Source of the DNA: Brachynemurus nebulosus
Taxonomy: Eukaryota; Arthropoda; Insecta; Neuroptera; Myrmeleontidae
Direction of reading: 5' to 3'
Assembly: GCA_035578155.1 (NCBI GenBank)
Contig: JAPWDM010000005.1
Coordinates: 15,839,332-15,903,331, forward strand
Length of the DNA stretch: 64,000 nt
The translations under genes and the position numbers were made by a program. Within the stretch, counting starts at the first letter, position 1; the number at the start of each line of letters is the position of its first letter. Below the pieces are notes generated by a model. It worked only from the letters and a program-made list of their open reading frames with translations. It made no database searches and was not told where the DNA came from. Shown here piece by piece: positions 46,393 through 58,972 of the stretch.

Positions 46393-47032
46393 TAGGGTAA
46401 GAGACCCGATGACCGATCACTATTTTTAGCTGTATCATTAAATTAGCTTAAAAAAATTAAAAAATAAACAAAACACCCATTTTTTTTTTCTTAATAAGTA
46501 TGAAACCAAGTTTTTTTAATCCAATGGATATGTTTTTAAGAAAATATAACCCAAAAATTTTGATTTATTAATGTTTTTGTTTTATAATTTGTTGACGTCT
46601 ATGAAAAAGCGGACAGAAAATATTAACCTCCTTTGAAAGATCAATACACTGACCCCTATGAAAAATCGCGCATTAATGTACATGAAGTACCTTCTACTAT
46701 CGAATATTTGAACCATTCTCTTCCAGCCACTTTGACACTCTATCCACTACTAGGTGAGGCTATATGTCATAGAGTATTATCATAGAGTGACATCTAATAA
46801 AACATAGAACGTCAAAGCAAAAGCCAAGAACGGTTTAAATATTCGATAAAATAAACCATTAAAATCACAATTTCGTTTCGCTCTCTGCTGATCTTTTAAA
46901 AAAACATTGTATAAGATCTGACTTAGCCGTTAACCATTGTGAATTTTTAAACAGTTAAATTTAGTTTATATTGTATCTGTATGTGTCGTTTCAGATGTAA
47001 TACATACATATCATACATATTATGTTTGACGT

Positions 47033-47540
<508 letters not shown>

Positions 47541-49382
47541 ATATGTCGTTCTCCATTTCACTCGCACTCGCATTCTTTTTTTTTCTGTCTCATTTTTTGC
47601 GAGCTAAATTCGAAAAAAGCCGCTTTATAAGTAGCGTGTCATGATTTTTTTAATCCAATTTAACGATTCGGCTATATTCTATTTCTCTGTCAGTTAAATG
47701 TTTTTATAATGTATCTCTGTTCCATTTTTTTTTACAAAAAAAATCCCGACGATATCTGTTATGTGATATGATCAGAATTTAGATTATATTTACACCTTCC
47801 TAAAATTAATAAGAGTTTGCTTCAATCGTATAAAAATTACGTTAAATCATATTCAAACAATAATATTTTTACGTAATTTTTTATCCAATTGACAATACAG
47901 TTATGATTAGAATTGTATAATCAGAGCATTCTAATATTAAATAATTTTGCACATTCAATTTTTTTTTTTAACAAAGAAAAATTTTTTTAAATTTTGACAC
48001 ATTCTTTTATGAAATTTCGATTAAGAAATATTAAAAAATTTTAAAGTGAATCATTTAAAAAGAGTTAAAAATAAATTAAAAAGGAAACATTTCTCTATTT
48101 TAACATATTTGTAAAGAAAATTTTACAGTTTACTTACAGTTTTTTGAAAAAATGTAATAACATTTTTACATACAATAAAGATTATATTTGAACGGTAGGA
48201 AATCCACAAATTTTTTTTTATTTCTTTAATTAATTATTAAATTTGGTTTTAGAAGAAAATCTTCGTCTAATTCGCTCCAAGCCGAAAGTATAGCCACTAA
48301 TAAGGACATTCCACTGTTAAAATAAATGGAAAATATATTGAAATTTATTTAATGAAAGCCATTCATACACATTTTTAAAATATCCTTTTGAATTATATAA
48401 CAAATAAAATCTGTGTAAAAAAATCTAATTGACGTGTTTTTTCTCAATTTGCTAATATTAAGTAAGGCTCGTTAATTAGGGAGTGATTGTGTTAAAATTT
48501 TAATATAAAATATGGTAATTTTAACCCTCTTTAAAAGAACATTTCGATTTTAACAATAAAAAAATTTTAAAAAGTGTTTTCGTTTTTCCCGGATTACCAA
48601 AAACTGTTCATAGGCATATCTGTGACTAAAGTTGCCTCCCTTTCTTAAGAAAATAAAGTATTTTGAAAATTTTGTGCAAAAGAATAAAACACAATTAACG
48701 AAAAAAAAGTACGCGTTTCCATATTTTTAAGATTTTGTAGTACAAGAAAATCCTTATAAATTCATCATATCTGTTATTGCATTTACTAGCTTTTACGCAA
48801 TTTAATAAACAAAAGTCTGAAAATGGACGTAGAATCTCACTGTTATTAATTATTATGTCTTAGTCTTTTGAAAAATTATTTTTTGAACTAAAATAAGAAT
48901 AGGAGGAATATAAACTTAGGGGTAAACGACAGGAGTATATAAACTTTATTTTAGATTCTACGTTTATTTTTACAGAAAATCATCAAGTACCTATTATTTC
49001 TTTTTTGAATGTATAAATACAAAAAGTTCGAAATTATTTTATATTAGAATTTCAATTTTGGTCGACCCTACGGGTTGTCCCCATTTACTCTTTTCTCGTC
49101 TCTTTTGACCCCAATTTTTCATAGAGAAGAAATTATGCGATTTTTGTTAATTTTTCAAAAACCACCGATATTTTTAAATTTTTTTGGATACTGCTGATAA
49201 AGTGACCATCTTCGCGTAAATTTTTAATATATTAAAGATTAGGTACTCATAAAATAAATACAAAAAAATACGGTGTGAAGTCGGAATGCGTACCTATTCA
49301 TCCTTGTCTACGGTAGCACATTTTTTATTGACATAAATATTAGAAACGCAGGAAAAGAGACCAGGAATCAACATAGAAGTGG
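47541..49382. other. AT-rich interior of the 5.2-kb candidate element
   Basis: No coding frame or repeat recognised. The sequence is long, poly-A/T rich and non-repetitive as far as I can see. Confidence 0.3.
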
Positions 49383-50135
49383 ATTATGGTACGATATATT
49401 TTCTGAAAAAAGTGCTTAGGACCAAAGTTATAGAGTTCAAAGTGATGCACTTGATGATCTTGAAGCACTTGACTCTCGTGATGCACTTGACTTTGAAGTT
49501 GACCTTGAGGTAAATTTCCAAAGTCATTTGAAAATCATTTAATATTTTTCAAAAGGAGTAGTTTACTTTTCATCCCTAAATGGTTCAAAGTATATTCGAA
49601 CGAATTTCACATGCAAGATAGAAAATAAGTGATCAAGAAGTAATTTTGAAAAATACTTGCTCAATCGCAATCGGAAAAATAATAGTTAATCATATGTTGA
49701 ATTTAATTCCTAATATGATAACTATAGAGTAGCAATAAAAATTTTAAAAAATTTTGAAAATTTCTAATATAACATAAAGTTAATGTTTAACTTACAATTG
49801 GAGTGATATTAAATCTTTTCTTAACTTCTAAAATTACTTACAAAAATGTTTTCTTCTAATTTTTTCTATAAATTTGCGCCTATTTTTTCATTTCGTCAGG
49901 TTTTTATTTTTTTTATTTTAGAAAAATAACGCAACAAATCAATTTTGAAGATAGATTGAGTCAATACATGAAATTACTGCTTATAGGTACAGGATATGGT
50001 CAAAGTTCGGCAATGGCTAATCATTTTCAACTGACCTTGAAAATCGATTTCAGAGTCACTATCAAGTGCATCGCTTTAAATTCTACAAATTTGGTACTCA
50101 GCCCTTTTTTCAAAAAATATGCCGTTTCAAAAATA
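49383..50135. repeat. Inverted repeat with 'AAGTGATGCACTTGA' motifs
   Basis: TACGATATATTTTCTGAAAA ... GAGTTCAAAGTGATGCACTT (about 49390-49455) is complementary to AAGTGCATCGCTTTAAATTC ... TTTTTTCAAAAAATATGCCG (about 50065-50127). Further inside, TTGAAGTTGACCTTGA pairs with TTTTCAACTGACCTTGAAAA-like sequence. It is probably a decayed foldback element. Confidence 0.6.
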
Positions 50136-50494
50136 TTTAGCTATAACTGTTTTCATCTACAGAGGTTGAATGGTGTTTTCTACCCCTAAAAAGCGTATTT
50201 AGCCGAAATAAAAAAACACGTATTTAATATTTTTCGCTGTTTAATAAGTATGTTAAGTTTCATTCAAATTGGCAAGTATTAGTTGGGTAGTGTTATTTGT
50301 CAGAATGTTTTGCCGATCTAGTTTTTTCAATATTTCTTTGCTCGTTTTCAGAATTTGTATTTTAATTTCTACGGACAAATAACTCATTCTTTTCTTCGAT
50401 TTTAGTAACTTTTATTTGCTGATGTTGACCATTAATTGATCGAAACATATCAAATATTTTTCAATGATTTTTTTAGCGAATGTCGAAAATTTTG

Positions 50495-50975
50495 AAAATT
50501 TTTTCACTGTTAGTAAGTTAAAGTATTTGAATTCATTAAGTAATTAAATGATGTCCACAAGAACCTTACGAACTACCATAAGTTATATGAGATCCCTAGG
50601 ACCCGTTTTTTACTGTTAGGATAAACTTTTTACTAAAATTATTTTAGATGAATAAAGGTTATGTTGTATGATTTCCGCCAGGGTTTACTGTTCCCATTAT
50701 TGTAAAAAATAAACTAACCGACCGATTTTGAAAATTTTTTCACTGTTAGAGAACTAAATTATTTTAGATGGATACAACTATGCTGCACAAAGTCCGTTCG
50801 GGTTCTTGGGTTCCAAAAATATCAAAACTAATTACCCAGCCGATTTTAAAAAATCTTTTACTCTTAGAAAGCTAAACTATTTTAAATAGGTACAGTTCTT
50901 AGATGAGATCCGCCAGTCCCCAAAATTTGGAAATTCGCTATGTTATGCAGATGCTGCGACAGGGGTATTATTTGA
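50495..50975 (+). repeat. ~120-bp repeat element, short copy (about four units)
   Basis: It starts with TTTTCACTGTTAGTAAGTTA and AATGATGTCCACAAGAACCT, has about four units with CCGATTTTGAAAATTTTTTC, and ends with AAATTCGCTATGTTATGCAG then ATGCTGCGACAGGGGTATT. The first and last blocks are the same as those bounding the long array at 61655-63647. The two are therefore copies of one element with different internal unit numbers. Confidence 0.85.
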
Positions 50976-51640
50976 AAATACCTATATAAATAACAATTTG
51001 GAAGTTTTAATTCAATATTAATTATTTTTTAATTGATTTTACGTTCTGAAATAAATAAAATATTAAAGTAAAATTATAAAAACGGTTAGTTAAGTGTTTT
51101 AAACCCAAAAATTAATTAAAAATGTTTATAAAATAGGTATGCAATATATAATTCTCAAAATGCGGTACCTAACTGTAAAACTCTGATCCCAAGAAGAATC
51201 AGTCATACAAATAATATTTAACGCATATAAAATTTAATTTAGCTATCCTAATCTCTTAAGTGGACTAATAACAATTATTTGTATACTTTTATTATGCTAA
51301 TAACTTTAAAAATTCGGTGAAAAATGTTACAATTTATAACTCATGTGTTTTGAATAAAGATCATCCATCATACTAAAAATTCATGAATTCAACAAAAATT
51401 TTTCGATATATATATATGTATTTCTTAAATTAAGTGAGGAGGCATTAAATGTGAGGTGAATTTAAATTGAAAAATAATCATTCTATTAATAATAATTTTT
51501 TTTATCAAAGGTTTCTTTCAGAAATAACTTCATTAAGATATAAAAGTCAAAACTGATCGCATTTATAACCCCGATCGACAATGGGGTCTTTTACCCTATT
51601 TGTAAAATTGTGATTTTCGAATACAAATTTTGATTTTGCT

Positions 51641-52062
51641 GGAGTTATTTCCACCAGTGGTAATTATACTACTTTTTTTGCATAAAGATTACTATATATA
51701 TTACTATATTTGACAAAAAAAGTTGCTGTATCTACATAATTTAAATAATCACATTACTTAAGATTCAATTGACAACGTAAAAAATTTTTACAACTATATT
51801 GACATATTTCTAATTAGAAATTGTAAGTAAATTAAACAATAATCATTACTGTAAACAATTAAATTAATTTTAAGTCAAATTTAAATCCTAGTCACCACAA
51901 AAAAAATGTAAATATTAATGTACCTGATGATTCCTTAAACGGATGAAATATACATAGTAATCTTTATGCAAAAAAAGTAGTATAATTACCACTGGTGGAA
52001 ATAACTACAACAACAAAAAAAAAACAACCAATTATCAAGAATCAACCACCAAAAAATCAAAC
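51641..52062. mobile_element. MITE-like insertion with 54-bp TIRs and 15-bp flanking duplication
   Basis: The inverted ends GTTATTTCCACCAGTGGTAA ... AAAGATTACTAT lie at 51645-51696 and 51954-52006. The whole insertion, including an A-rich tail (52007-52062), is flanked by the 15-mer AATTTTGATTTTGCT at 51626-51640 and 52063-52077. Repeat D copy 1 has this word once (about 12345), which confirms an insertion. The long duplication plus A-rich tail is unlike a simple cut-and-paste MITE. Confidence 0.8.
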
Positions 52063-52142
52063 AATTTTGATTTTGCTAAATAAACCAGTATCGTCTTTCA
52101 AAGACTACATTTAAGTTTTTGATTTTATAGAATCAGTTAGTA

Positions 52143-52322
52143 AGGTATCCAATAGGCTTAAATTGGGGTACGAGTCTAAGGGACTGACGGATACACAACG
52201 AGATCTGGTGGGCTTACACCCACTCGCCTAACGGCTCGTGGGGGTATACAGCGCACTCGATGTCGTTGTGTATGCGTCAGTCCCTTAGACTCGTACCCCA
52301 ATTTAAGCCTACTAGAATACCT
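52143..52322. mobile_element. 180-bp foldback MITE with ~60-bp arms
   Basis: The left arm runs from AGGTATCCAATAGGCTTAAA to GGATACACAACGAGAT. The right arm is its near-perfect complement (ATGTCGTTGTGTATGCGTCA to ...GAATACCT). The ~55-bp loop is GC-richer than the surroundings (TGGGCTTACACCCACTCGCC). There is no obvious target duplication. A structured RNA gene is an alternative, but the arm length favours a transposon. Confidence 0.8.
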
Positions 52323-53096
52323 CTCTTTACGCATATGTATCGAAAATAACTAGATATTTCACTGCTCAAGAATTTTAAAAAAAGTAAATAGATATTTGTG
52401 GTTTGATTTTAACAATTTCTACGAACACTACTCTACATTTTATAACGAGAAACTAAGATAATATAAAACGAAGCGTACGTCGCGTACGTTATCTCGTAAC
52501 ATTTCAATATCGCTACATTATGAAAACCTTCCGTCTCGTATGTATATGTATCGTTGGTAGAGACAAGTTTAAGTAACGCTACACAAGATATGGAAGAAAG
52601 TAATTGAAATATTTGAGAAGTTTAACAATAATTTTCTATTTCATTTGATAATAAAAACAATAAACAGAGATCACGATATATTGTTTTTACTGTTCCGGAA
52701 TACACCATTTACCAAATTTATTTTGGCGTCATCAAAAAATTTTTCAAATATATTCCCATTAATGTTATACAAAACAAACAAGTCGAAACGATCGACCAAT
52801 AAAAAATATCAGAAAATTTCCTCGCACTATACAATTATATTTTTCTACAGTGTGTAACAATTTTGACCATCTTATGGAAAAATTAAATTGCGTGCAACTA
52901 GACTTACACATTCGCTATGCACTTTACGAATGGCGTAATCAAAATCAAAAGTCCAAAAATCTTAGATCCTTTTCAGTGCAACAGTAAACGTTTCAACCGA
53001 AACAAAACGACACTAACTTCAAACTATTGTCATTTTAAAGATGGTGATGTTGTCCCTTTAAATTTATTTGTGCACCAAAGTAATCAATTTGTAACT
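52323..53096. other. AT-rich interval, no recognised gene
   Basis: Open frames at 52645-52857 and 52917-53120 (plus, about 70 codons) have no recognisable motif. A short GC-richer CGTACG-containing patch lies near 52470-52500. Confidence 0.3.
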
Positions 53097-53388
53097 TTTA
53101 GAAAATCTTCACAAATATGACTTTATTTGATGGTAAAGTTTCAATGAAATCAAGCAAAATCTAAAACAAAAAATCAAAAAACAAAAATTCGTATATCATC
53201 CTGAATTGAAACTGAGAAGTTTTATTTTATTTTATTTTATTTATTTATTTGTCTTGAAAATGGTGTTTGATACACCGAAACCAGTCGACATATTAAAAAA
53301 TTTTTAAAATTTTTTGTTTTTGATTTTGCTTGATTTCATTGAAACTTTATCGTCAAATAAAGTTATGTTTGCGAAGATTTTCTAAATG
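53097..53388. mobile_element. Foldback with ~85-bp arms around a 'GATACACCGAAACC' core
   Basis: TAGAAAATCTTCACAAATAT ... AAAGTTTCAATGAAATCAAG (53099 onward) is complementary to CTTGATTTCATTGAAACTTT ... GAAGATTTTCTAAATG (to about 53388). The loop holds TATTT-type repeats and CTTGAAAATGGTGTTTGATA then CACCGAAACCAGTCGAC. That style recalls conserved words near the ends of some Penelope-like or LINE elements. The family assignment is not secure. Confidence 0.6.
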
Positions 53389-53628
53389 TTTAATTTTGGC
53401 GAAGGTAAAAATGTAATAAATTCGTAACTTTTTCCAAACTTTCTGTGAAATAAAGGCTTTATTGAATTATTCGTTATTTTACATTATCAGGCATTTATTC
53501 AATTATAGACAAATCCCAGATATCAGATATTTTTCTAATGAAATTGCAGATTTCGAGATTAATTTTTTAATTCGTGTGTGATGTTATTGAAAGGAACACA
53601 ACAAAGAGTTACGAAAAAGACTCTGAAA

Positions 53629-54060
53629 TAGGGATGGGTGATGTGTATCGATACATGGCAGTATCGATATTTTTTTTCGAACATTGAGTCTTTTTATATC
53701 GATACTTTTTGTAGTCGATACATCGATACTCGATGTTTTTTAATCGGAATATCGAAAATTATTTATAATTGTTGAAATATTTCCAATAAAGCCATCGATT
53801 ATCAATAAAGAAAAAAAAGGTTTTTTTTATAGTTAATATAGTTTAATGTATCAAAATAAAGAAATTTCATAAAAACATTTAAAAAAATTATAATAATATT
53901 AGTAAAATGTAATTGAGCTTTTATTTCAAAATTACCCGCCCTTTATTAAATAACTGATACTATCGATGTTATCTTCGAAAACATCTATGTATCGATCCTA
54001 TATTGGAAAACCCGTCGATTCTGTAGAATCGATGTTTATTTTTAATATCGCCCATTCGCG
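53629..54060. mobile_element. hAT-type MITE, 432 bp, ATCGAT-rich
   Basis: The left end is TAGGGATGGGTGATGTGTAT. The right end, reversed, is CGCGAATGGGCGATATTAAA. The flanking octamers are CTCTGAAA (53621-53628) and CTCTGTAA (54061-54068), a slightly eroded 8-bp duplication. The interior is dense in TATCGATAC/ATCGATGT words. It is related in style to 3760-4525. There is no coding frame. Confidence 0.8.
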
Positions 54061-54920
54061 CTCTGTAAATACTAATTTTCAGTTGAATTATCTGAAATGA
54101 GAGACTGATGACTTACAACTGTCTTGATTTGAATAATCACATTTCACAGAAAATTTTAATAATTAAGTAAAAATTAATTAATAGTTTATTAATAGGCTAT
54201 TGACTATGTACAAAAAAACAGGGGGAAAAGGAACTAATTTGTAACAGGTGTTTTATTGTTTCATATGTTCAGTTGTACCCCAAAGATGATAAATTCACAA
54301 AGTGCTATTAAATTTAGGCGTGCGTTTTTACGAACGGCGTAAACTTATCGACGCTTACGTTTTTTAACTATAACTCAAAAACTATGCATTTTTCGTAAAT
54401 ACACATAATATGAGTTTTTGTAGAGAATTAAATTTCCTATCGATATGGCACTTTATGAACTCAAAAAGCTTTTTTCTCAACAAAATAAGTTAAAACAATT
54501 ATTTAAAAAAAAGCTCAAATTTTTCAATTTTCTTTTTTTTTTAAATTTTTGAGTAGTACTTTTTTCTGAGTGAATTTAGGTATAGGGATTGGTTCACAAA
54601 AAAGAAAGCTGATGTAATTCCCGTCAGAATGGTGACCGATCAAAATATTTTTGATAAAAACTGGCTGAGACACAGTCGTTCAAATTTACCTACTTTTTTA
54701 CAATTTTATTTCTTTTGACTTTTATACCATATTATTTGTAATTTTTACACAAAAAAATTATTTTTATTGAGTACAAAAATTATTTCTGCTTTACCAGAGG
54801 TAACGATAAAAGTGGTAACGATAAAATTTTTATATTCGTATGATCTTAGGTATAAAAAAAAAAACTTTAATATTGTACTAATTTATAGTTCTAATTTTTT
54901 TTAAAAGTTACATGTACCTA

Positions 54921-55092
54921 TTATATTTCTCTCATAATGTTTTCAAATTCAATATCCATATCTTCATCAACATCGTTTTGCACATCCTCTTTTGTCATTT
55001 CTGGAACATCCGCATTTTCACAATTTAGGTCCATACATTTTTTGCAGAACATGGAGCAGCTAATTCCTATAATTTTCTACAGCCGCAATTTA
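54921..55092 (-). pseudogene. Inverted partial copy of the cysteine-rich C-terminus
   Basis: The minus-strand reading gives NCGCRKL, a frame break, then GISCSMFCKKCMDLNCENAD and an acidic tail ending IEFENIMREI and TAA (stop at 54923-54921). It parallels the end of the plus-strand pseudogene at 55131-55589. It retains cysteines (CSMFCKKC) that the other copy lacks, so the two arms diverged from a common fuller sequence. Confidence 0.75.
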
Positions 55093-55130
55093 CGTAATAG
55101 AATTAAATCGTAATTTTTCTTTATGGCATT

Positions 55131-55589
55131 AAGGCCAACAGTTTAGGTAGTTCTCGGTTACAACTTTTTCAAAAATTATCAAAAAGCACAAAATTTTCTC
55201 TAACCAATTTCCCACTAACTTCTGATGCCACTAAATATCACGGTTTAAGAACTTACCACCAAATTCAACAGTGGGAAGGAAATATTTTAAATCCATTTGA
55301 GTGGGGTTGGAAAAAATCTAAAAATGGATTAGTGCCAATTAAAACAACAAAACCTCCTGCACTGTAGAATTTACTGGAACAAATAGCTTGCGGGTGTATA
55401 AAAGGTTGTCACGGAAATTGCAGCTGTAGAAAATTAGGAATTAGCCGCAAAGAATTTATTTGCGAAAATGTGGATGTTCCAGGAAATTGTGAAACTGTGG
55501 ATGTTCCAGAAATTACAGAAGGAGATGTCCAAAACGATGTTGATGAAGATATTGATATTGAATTTGAAAACATTATGAGAGAAATATAA
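55131..55589 (+). pseudogene. C-terminal remnant of a CXC-type cysteine-rich protein, one in-frame stop
   Basis: The frame reads NSLGSSRLQLFQKLSKSTKF ... TKYHGLRTYHQIQQWEGN ... EWGWKKSKNGLVPIKTTKPP, then a TAG, then IACGCIKGCHGNCSCRKLG and an acidic tail (DVQNDVDEDIDIEFENIM) to TAA at 55587-55589. 'Y..QIQ.W.GN...P..WGW....L.P' followed by C-x-C-x3-C-x3-C-x-C is, from memory, the C-terminal signature of a multi-copy uncharacterised protein family in insects. The cysteine spacing is like a CXC (Tesmin/TSO1-type) motif. I see no start. It is truncated at the 5' side and has one stop, so it is dead. Its original function is unknown to me. Confidence 0.7.
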
Positions 55590-56330
55590 TAGGTACATTC
55601 AATTTTTTTTAAAAAATAGAACTGTAATTTAGTACAATATTAAAGTTTCTTTTTATACTTAAGATCATATGAATATCAAAATTTTTAGCAAATAATTTTA
55701 TCGTTACCTCTGATAAAGCAGAAATAATTTTTGTACTCAATAAAAATAATTTTTGCGTGTAAAAATTACAAATAACATGGTATAAAAGTCAAAAGTAATA
55801 AAATTGTAAAAAAGTAGGTAACTTTGAACGACTGTATCTCAGCCGGTTATTATCGAAAATAGTTTTGTCGGTCACCATTCTGACGGGAATTACATCAGCT
55901 TTCTTTTTTGTGAACCAATCCCTATACCTAAATTCACTCAGAAAAAAGTACTACTCAAAAATTTAAAAAAAAAAAGAAAAATTGAAAAATTTTAGCTTTT
56001 CTTTAAATAGCTTTTTTGACTTATTTTGTTGAGAAAAAAGTTTTTTGAGTTCATAAAGTGCCATTTCGGTAGGAAATTTAATTCTCTACAAAAAATCATA
56101 TCATGTGTATTTACGACAAATGCATAGTTTTTGAGTTATAGTTAAAAAACGTAAGCGTCGATAAGTTTACGCCGTTCGTAAAAACGCACGCCTAAATTTA
56201 ATAGCACTTTGTGAATTTATCATCTTTGGGGTACAATTGAACATATGAAACAATAAAACACCTGTTACGAATTAGTTCCTTATTCAACTACATAGTCAAT
56301 AGCCTATAAGATTAATAAAGTTTAGTAAAA

Positions 56331-57135
56331 TAAAAAATAACAATTTTTTTGTTTTCATATTTTATTTTCTCTTCCAGTTGAAATTGATCGATAAACTTGG
56401 AACAAAATGAGTGATATTCAGCACTGTCTCTTTTATATTGTTTCCCTTTCAATACAGCCTATTAATGGAAGAAACGAAATAGAATTTTTTTTAAAACCCA
56501 CAATCAGAAAATATACAACCAAGAGTAGACAAAGGTTTGTTATTGAATTCTCTTTTAACAGTGAACTAACTAAGGTTTCTAATTCTGTCTGTAACTCCTT
56601 AATTCTTTATTTGGTTTAGTCACTAGAATCCTTAAGACAAAATTTCTCCCCTATTTCTTACATCTTACCATGGCCAAACTATCTAAAATATCAAAAATAT
56701 TTGGTACATTCCGTACGATGGCAAATCAAAAACGATAGATATGCAAGAAGTGACCCAAAAACGAGAAGTAGACGAATACGAAATATCAAATCTTATATTT
56801 TTCTTTTGATATACAATTTTTGATAAGATATGTCAATATATCAAATAAATTTTATTTATCTCTAACAACGTATAAGAACACTCCGTGCGTACGCGGTTCA
56901 TTTGTTGGCAAATAATGTTTTCTTGTTAGTATATTATTTATGTAAGCACCATTGAATATATTATAACGTGCAGATAACTTGACTTAGTAAAAGAAAAAAG
57001 TGAAAAAGCTTATATACGCAGGGAAATATATGCGACAAAATATGTACCTACATATTCGAATGTGTTTGATGCATTATACAAAATACAACTGGCTAGAAAA
57101 ATATACCTAAATAAAAAAATTACTTGGCAAAAATC
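56331..57135. other. AT-rich interval, no recognised gene
   Basis: A 70-codon plus-strand frame at 56407-56619 has no motif I recognise. No TIR or tandem repeat is seen. Confidence 0.3.
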
Positions 57136-57138
57136 TAA

Positions 57139-58094
57139 AGGCCGGTCCAGACGCAACGTCTTATCTAAACGACTTGTCCGAATCGACAAGTTGTTCAGAT
57201 AAAACGTAGCGCGTGGACCGGAAAACGTACGTCTTGCATGACGGAAATGAGATTGTACGATAAGTCGAAAGTTTGAGCTGCGAGGCATCATTTTATAAAA
57301 ATTGGAACAACAAGTTGGTGCGTCTGGACAGACCTTCGTTTTATCGAAATGATTTGTAGTATTTTTATACATAATATCGTGGTATTCTGTTGCTTCGTGT
57401 CCGTTAATTTAAAAATTTAAAATTTTTAAAAATAAAAATTTAAACTTTTTTTGTATTAATTTTGTTTTTTATTTTATAATTTTTATTTTATTTTATAATG
57501 TCTGATCTTTGTCAATGGTCCCGTCAATTTTTGTGTGAATTTATTGAACTTTATAGTAGTTTTCCTTTCTTGTGACAAATTAAAAGCCCAGAGTACAGTA
57601 ACCGGAATAAAAAGTCATAAACATACGAAACCCTGATTAAAAAATACAGAGGCATTGACGAAACGGCTACCAAGGAGACAGTAAAAAAAATAAATTTTTT
57701 ACAAATCGTTTACAAAAAAGAACGGGCTAAAATATTTAAATCTACTAAAAGAGTTTAATAAATGGCTGTAAGTTTCAGTGTCCATCCTAAGGTAATTACG
57801 CTAATCATCTGCTTCATTATGAAGTTCACGTAATAGTCTGACATGAAAAAATTCATGTCTTTTTAAGAGACGTTCCCTCGACCATCTTAATCTTCGACTT
57901 TTTCTTTTATTTTTTATTAAAATACAAACACCATAGAGTGCCCAAAGAAGTGTTTCTTCCATGAAAAACGTCGTAAAACTGAAATTTGAACGATAAGTTG
58001 GAGACTTGTCGACACACTAATTTTTGTACATTTTATCGAACGAGTTGCATGAATGTTTTATCGTTCAGATAAGACGTTGCGTCTGGACCGGCCT
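57139..58094 (+). mobile_element. PIF/Harbinger element, 956 bp, carrying a MADF gene
   Basis: The left end AGGCCGGTCCAGACGCAAC is perfectly inverted at the right end. TAA flanks both sides (57136-57138 and 58095-58097), the 3-bp duplication typical of PIF/Harbinger. The palindrome continues inward, with CGTCTTATCT(A/G)AACGA in each arm and several TCGACAAGT/ACTTGTCG words. It encloses a MADF-domain pseudogene. Harbinger elements typically encode such a DNA-binding partner plus a transposase; the transposase is missing here. Confidence 0.9.
57498..57758 (+). pseudogene. MADF-domain protein of a Harbinger element, two premature stops
   Basis: From the ATG the frame gives MSDLCQWSRQFLCEFIELYS and SFPFL, a TGA, then QIKSPEYSNRNKKS, a TAA, then YETLIKKYRGIDETATKETV and INFLQIVYKKERAKI before its final stop. 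'W....L.EFIELY...P.LW....P.Y.N...K...Y..L' is the MADF (Myb/SANT-like) signature, and the TGA falls where the family has tryptophan. In Harbinger elements this protein partners the transposase for DNA binding and nuclear import (established for the superfamily). The two stops and the lack of a C-terminal half show that it is dead. Confidence 0.85.
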
Positions 58095-58097
58095 TAA

Positions 58098-58752
58098 CAC
58101 ATTGAAATATTATTTGCTGTTTTTACTTAAAATGCTCATTGCGTAATCAAAAATATTATTTTGACAGCACCAATACCTACACATTGTTTGTTAAAATATA
58201 TTTTTATTCCGTGGACTTGAAAAGACAATTTATTGGAATCTCAAAACTAAAATATTTAAATTTCCAAGTTTTAACCTAGGTCTAAAAATTTATAGTTATA
58301 TCTAATGTAGATGAAGATGGTAATGCCGACGCGCAGTTCGTGATGACGTAGATGGCGAATTCAGTGAATTTCTCATAGCGGCAAATTTAAATAATAAATA
58401 TGATTGTAATGTTGTCTTTTTCTAAAAATTCAAATCTGTGACGTAATTATAACGTAGATGGCCAATTGCGCAAAAAAACTTATTTTGGTCTCCAATGTAG
58501 CGTACCTTTCTCTATCTACTTTGGTTATATTCGCTGCTCGTAGTAATAGTTTAACCTGAATAGACTTTTTCGGTAACTTCCTTCTGGTTATTTTTTAAGT
58601 TTTTAGCTGCGGCTTCGCTCGCGTGAATTTTGAAATTATTCAAAAGTGGTTAAATTAAATAACTTTCCATCTTTTTTGCAAGGTTTCACTTACTTGTGAA
58701 ATTTGTGTTTATATATAATGAAAATTTGTTGATTTAATTGTTGAACACTTAT
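58098..58752. other. Interval without recognised gene
   Basis: It includes a less AT-rich patch (58320-58380) and a related later line sharing 'GACGTA(GATGGC)AATT' wording (58339-58360 and 58440-58470), perhaps a faint duplication. Nothing codes convincingly. Confidence 0.3.
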
Positions 58753-58874
58753 TAGCGAATTTCCAAAACTGGAAATTCAGCTTTTACGCCAGGTGTCATG
58801 GTGCGACCTAAGCCCGGGACCATATCAGAAATATGTTTTGAGGTCCCTAGAATACGAAAATGATATTCACTAAA

Positions 58875-58972
<98 letters not shown>

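Larger units (their letters stand above)
54170..56330. mobile_element. 2.1-kb inverted-repeat element with ~0.9-kb arms carrying a gene 3' end
   Basis: The left arm (about 54190-55095) and right arm (about 55400-56310) are complementary along most of their length. Examples are TAATAGGCTATTGACTATGT (54190) with ACATAGTCAATAGCCTAT (56291), and GGCGTGCGTTTTTACGAACG (54318) with CGTTCGTAAAAACGCACGCC (56174). Each arm holds the 3' end of the same cysteine-rich coding sequence, pointing outward. The single-copy centre (about 55100-55400) extends only the plus-strand gene copy. No target duplication could be fixed. Confidence 0.8.
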
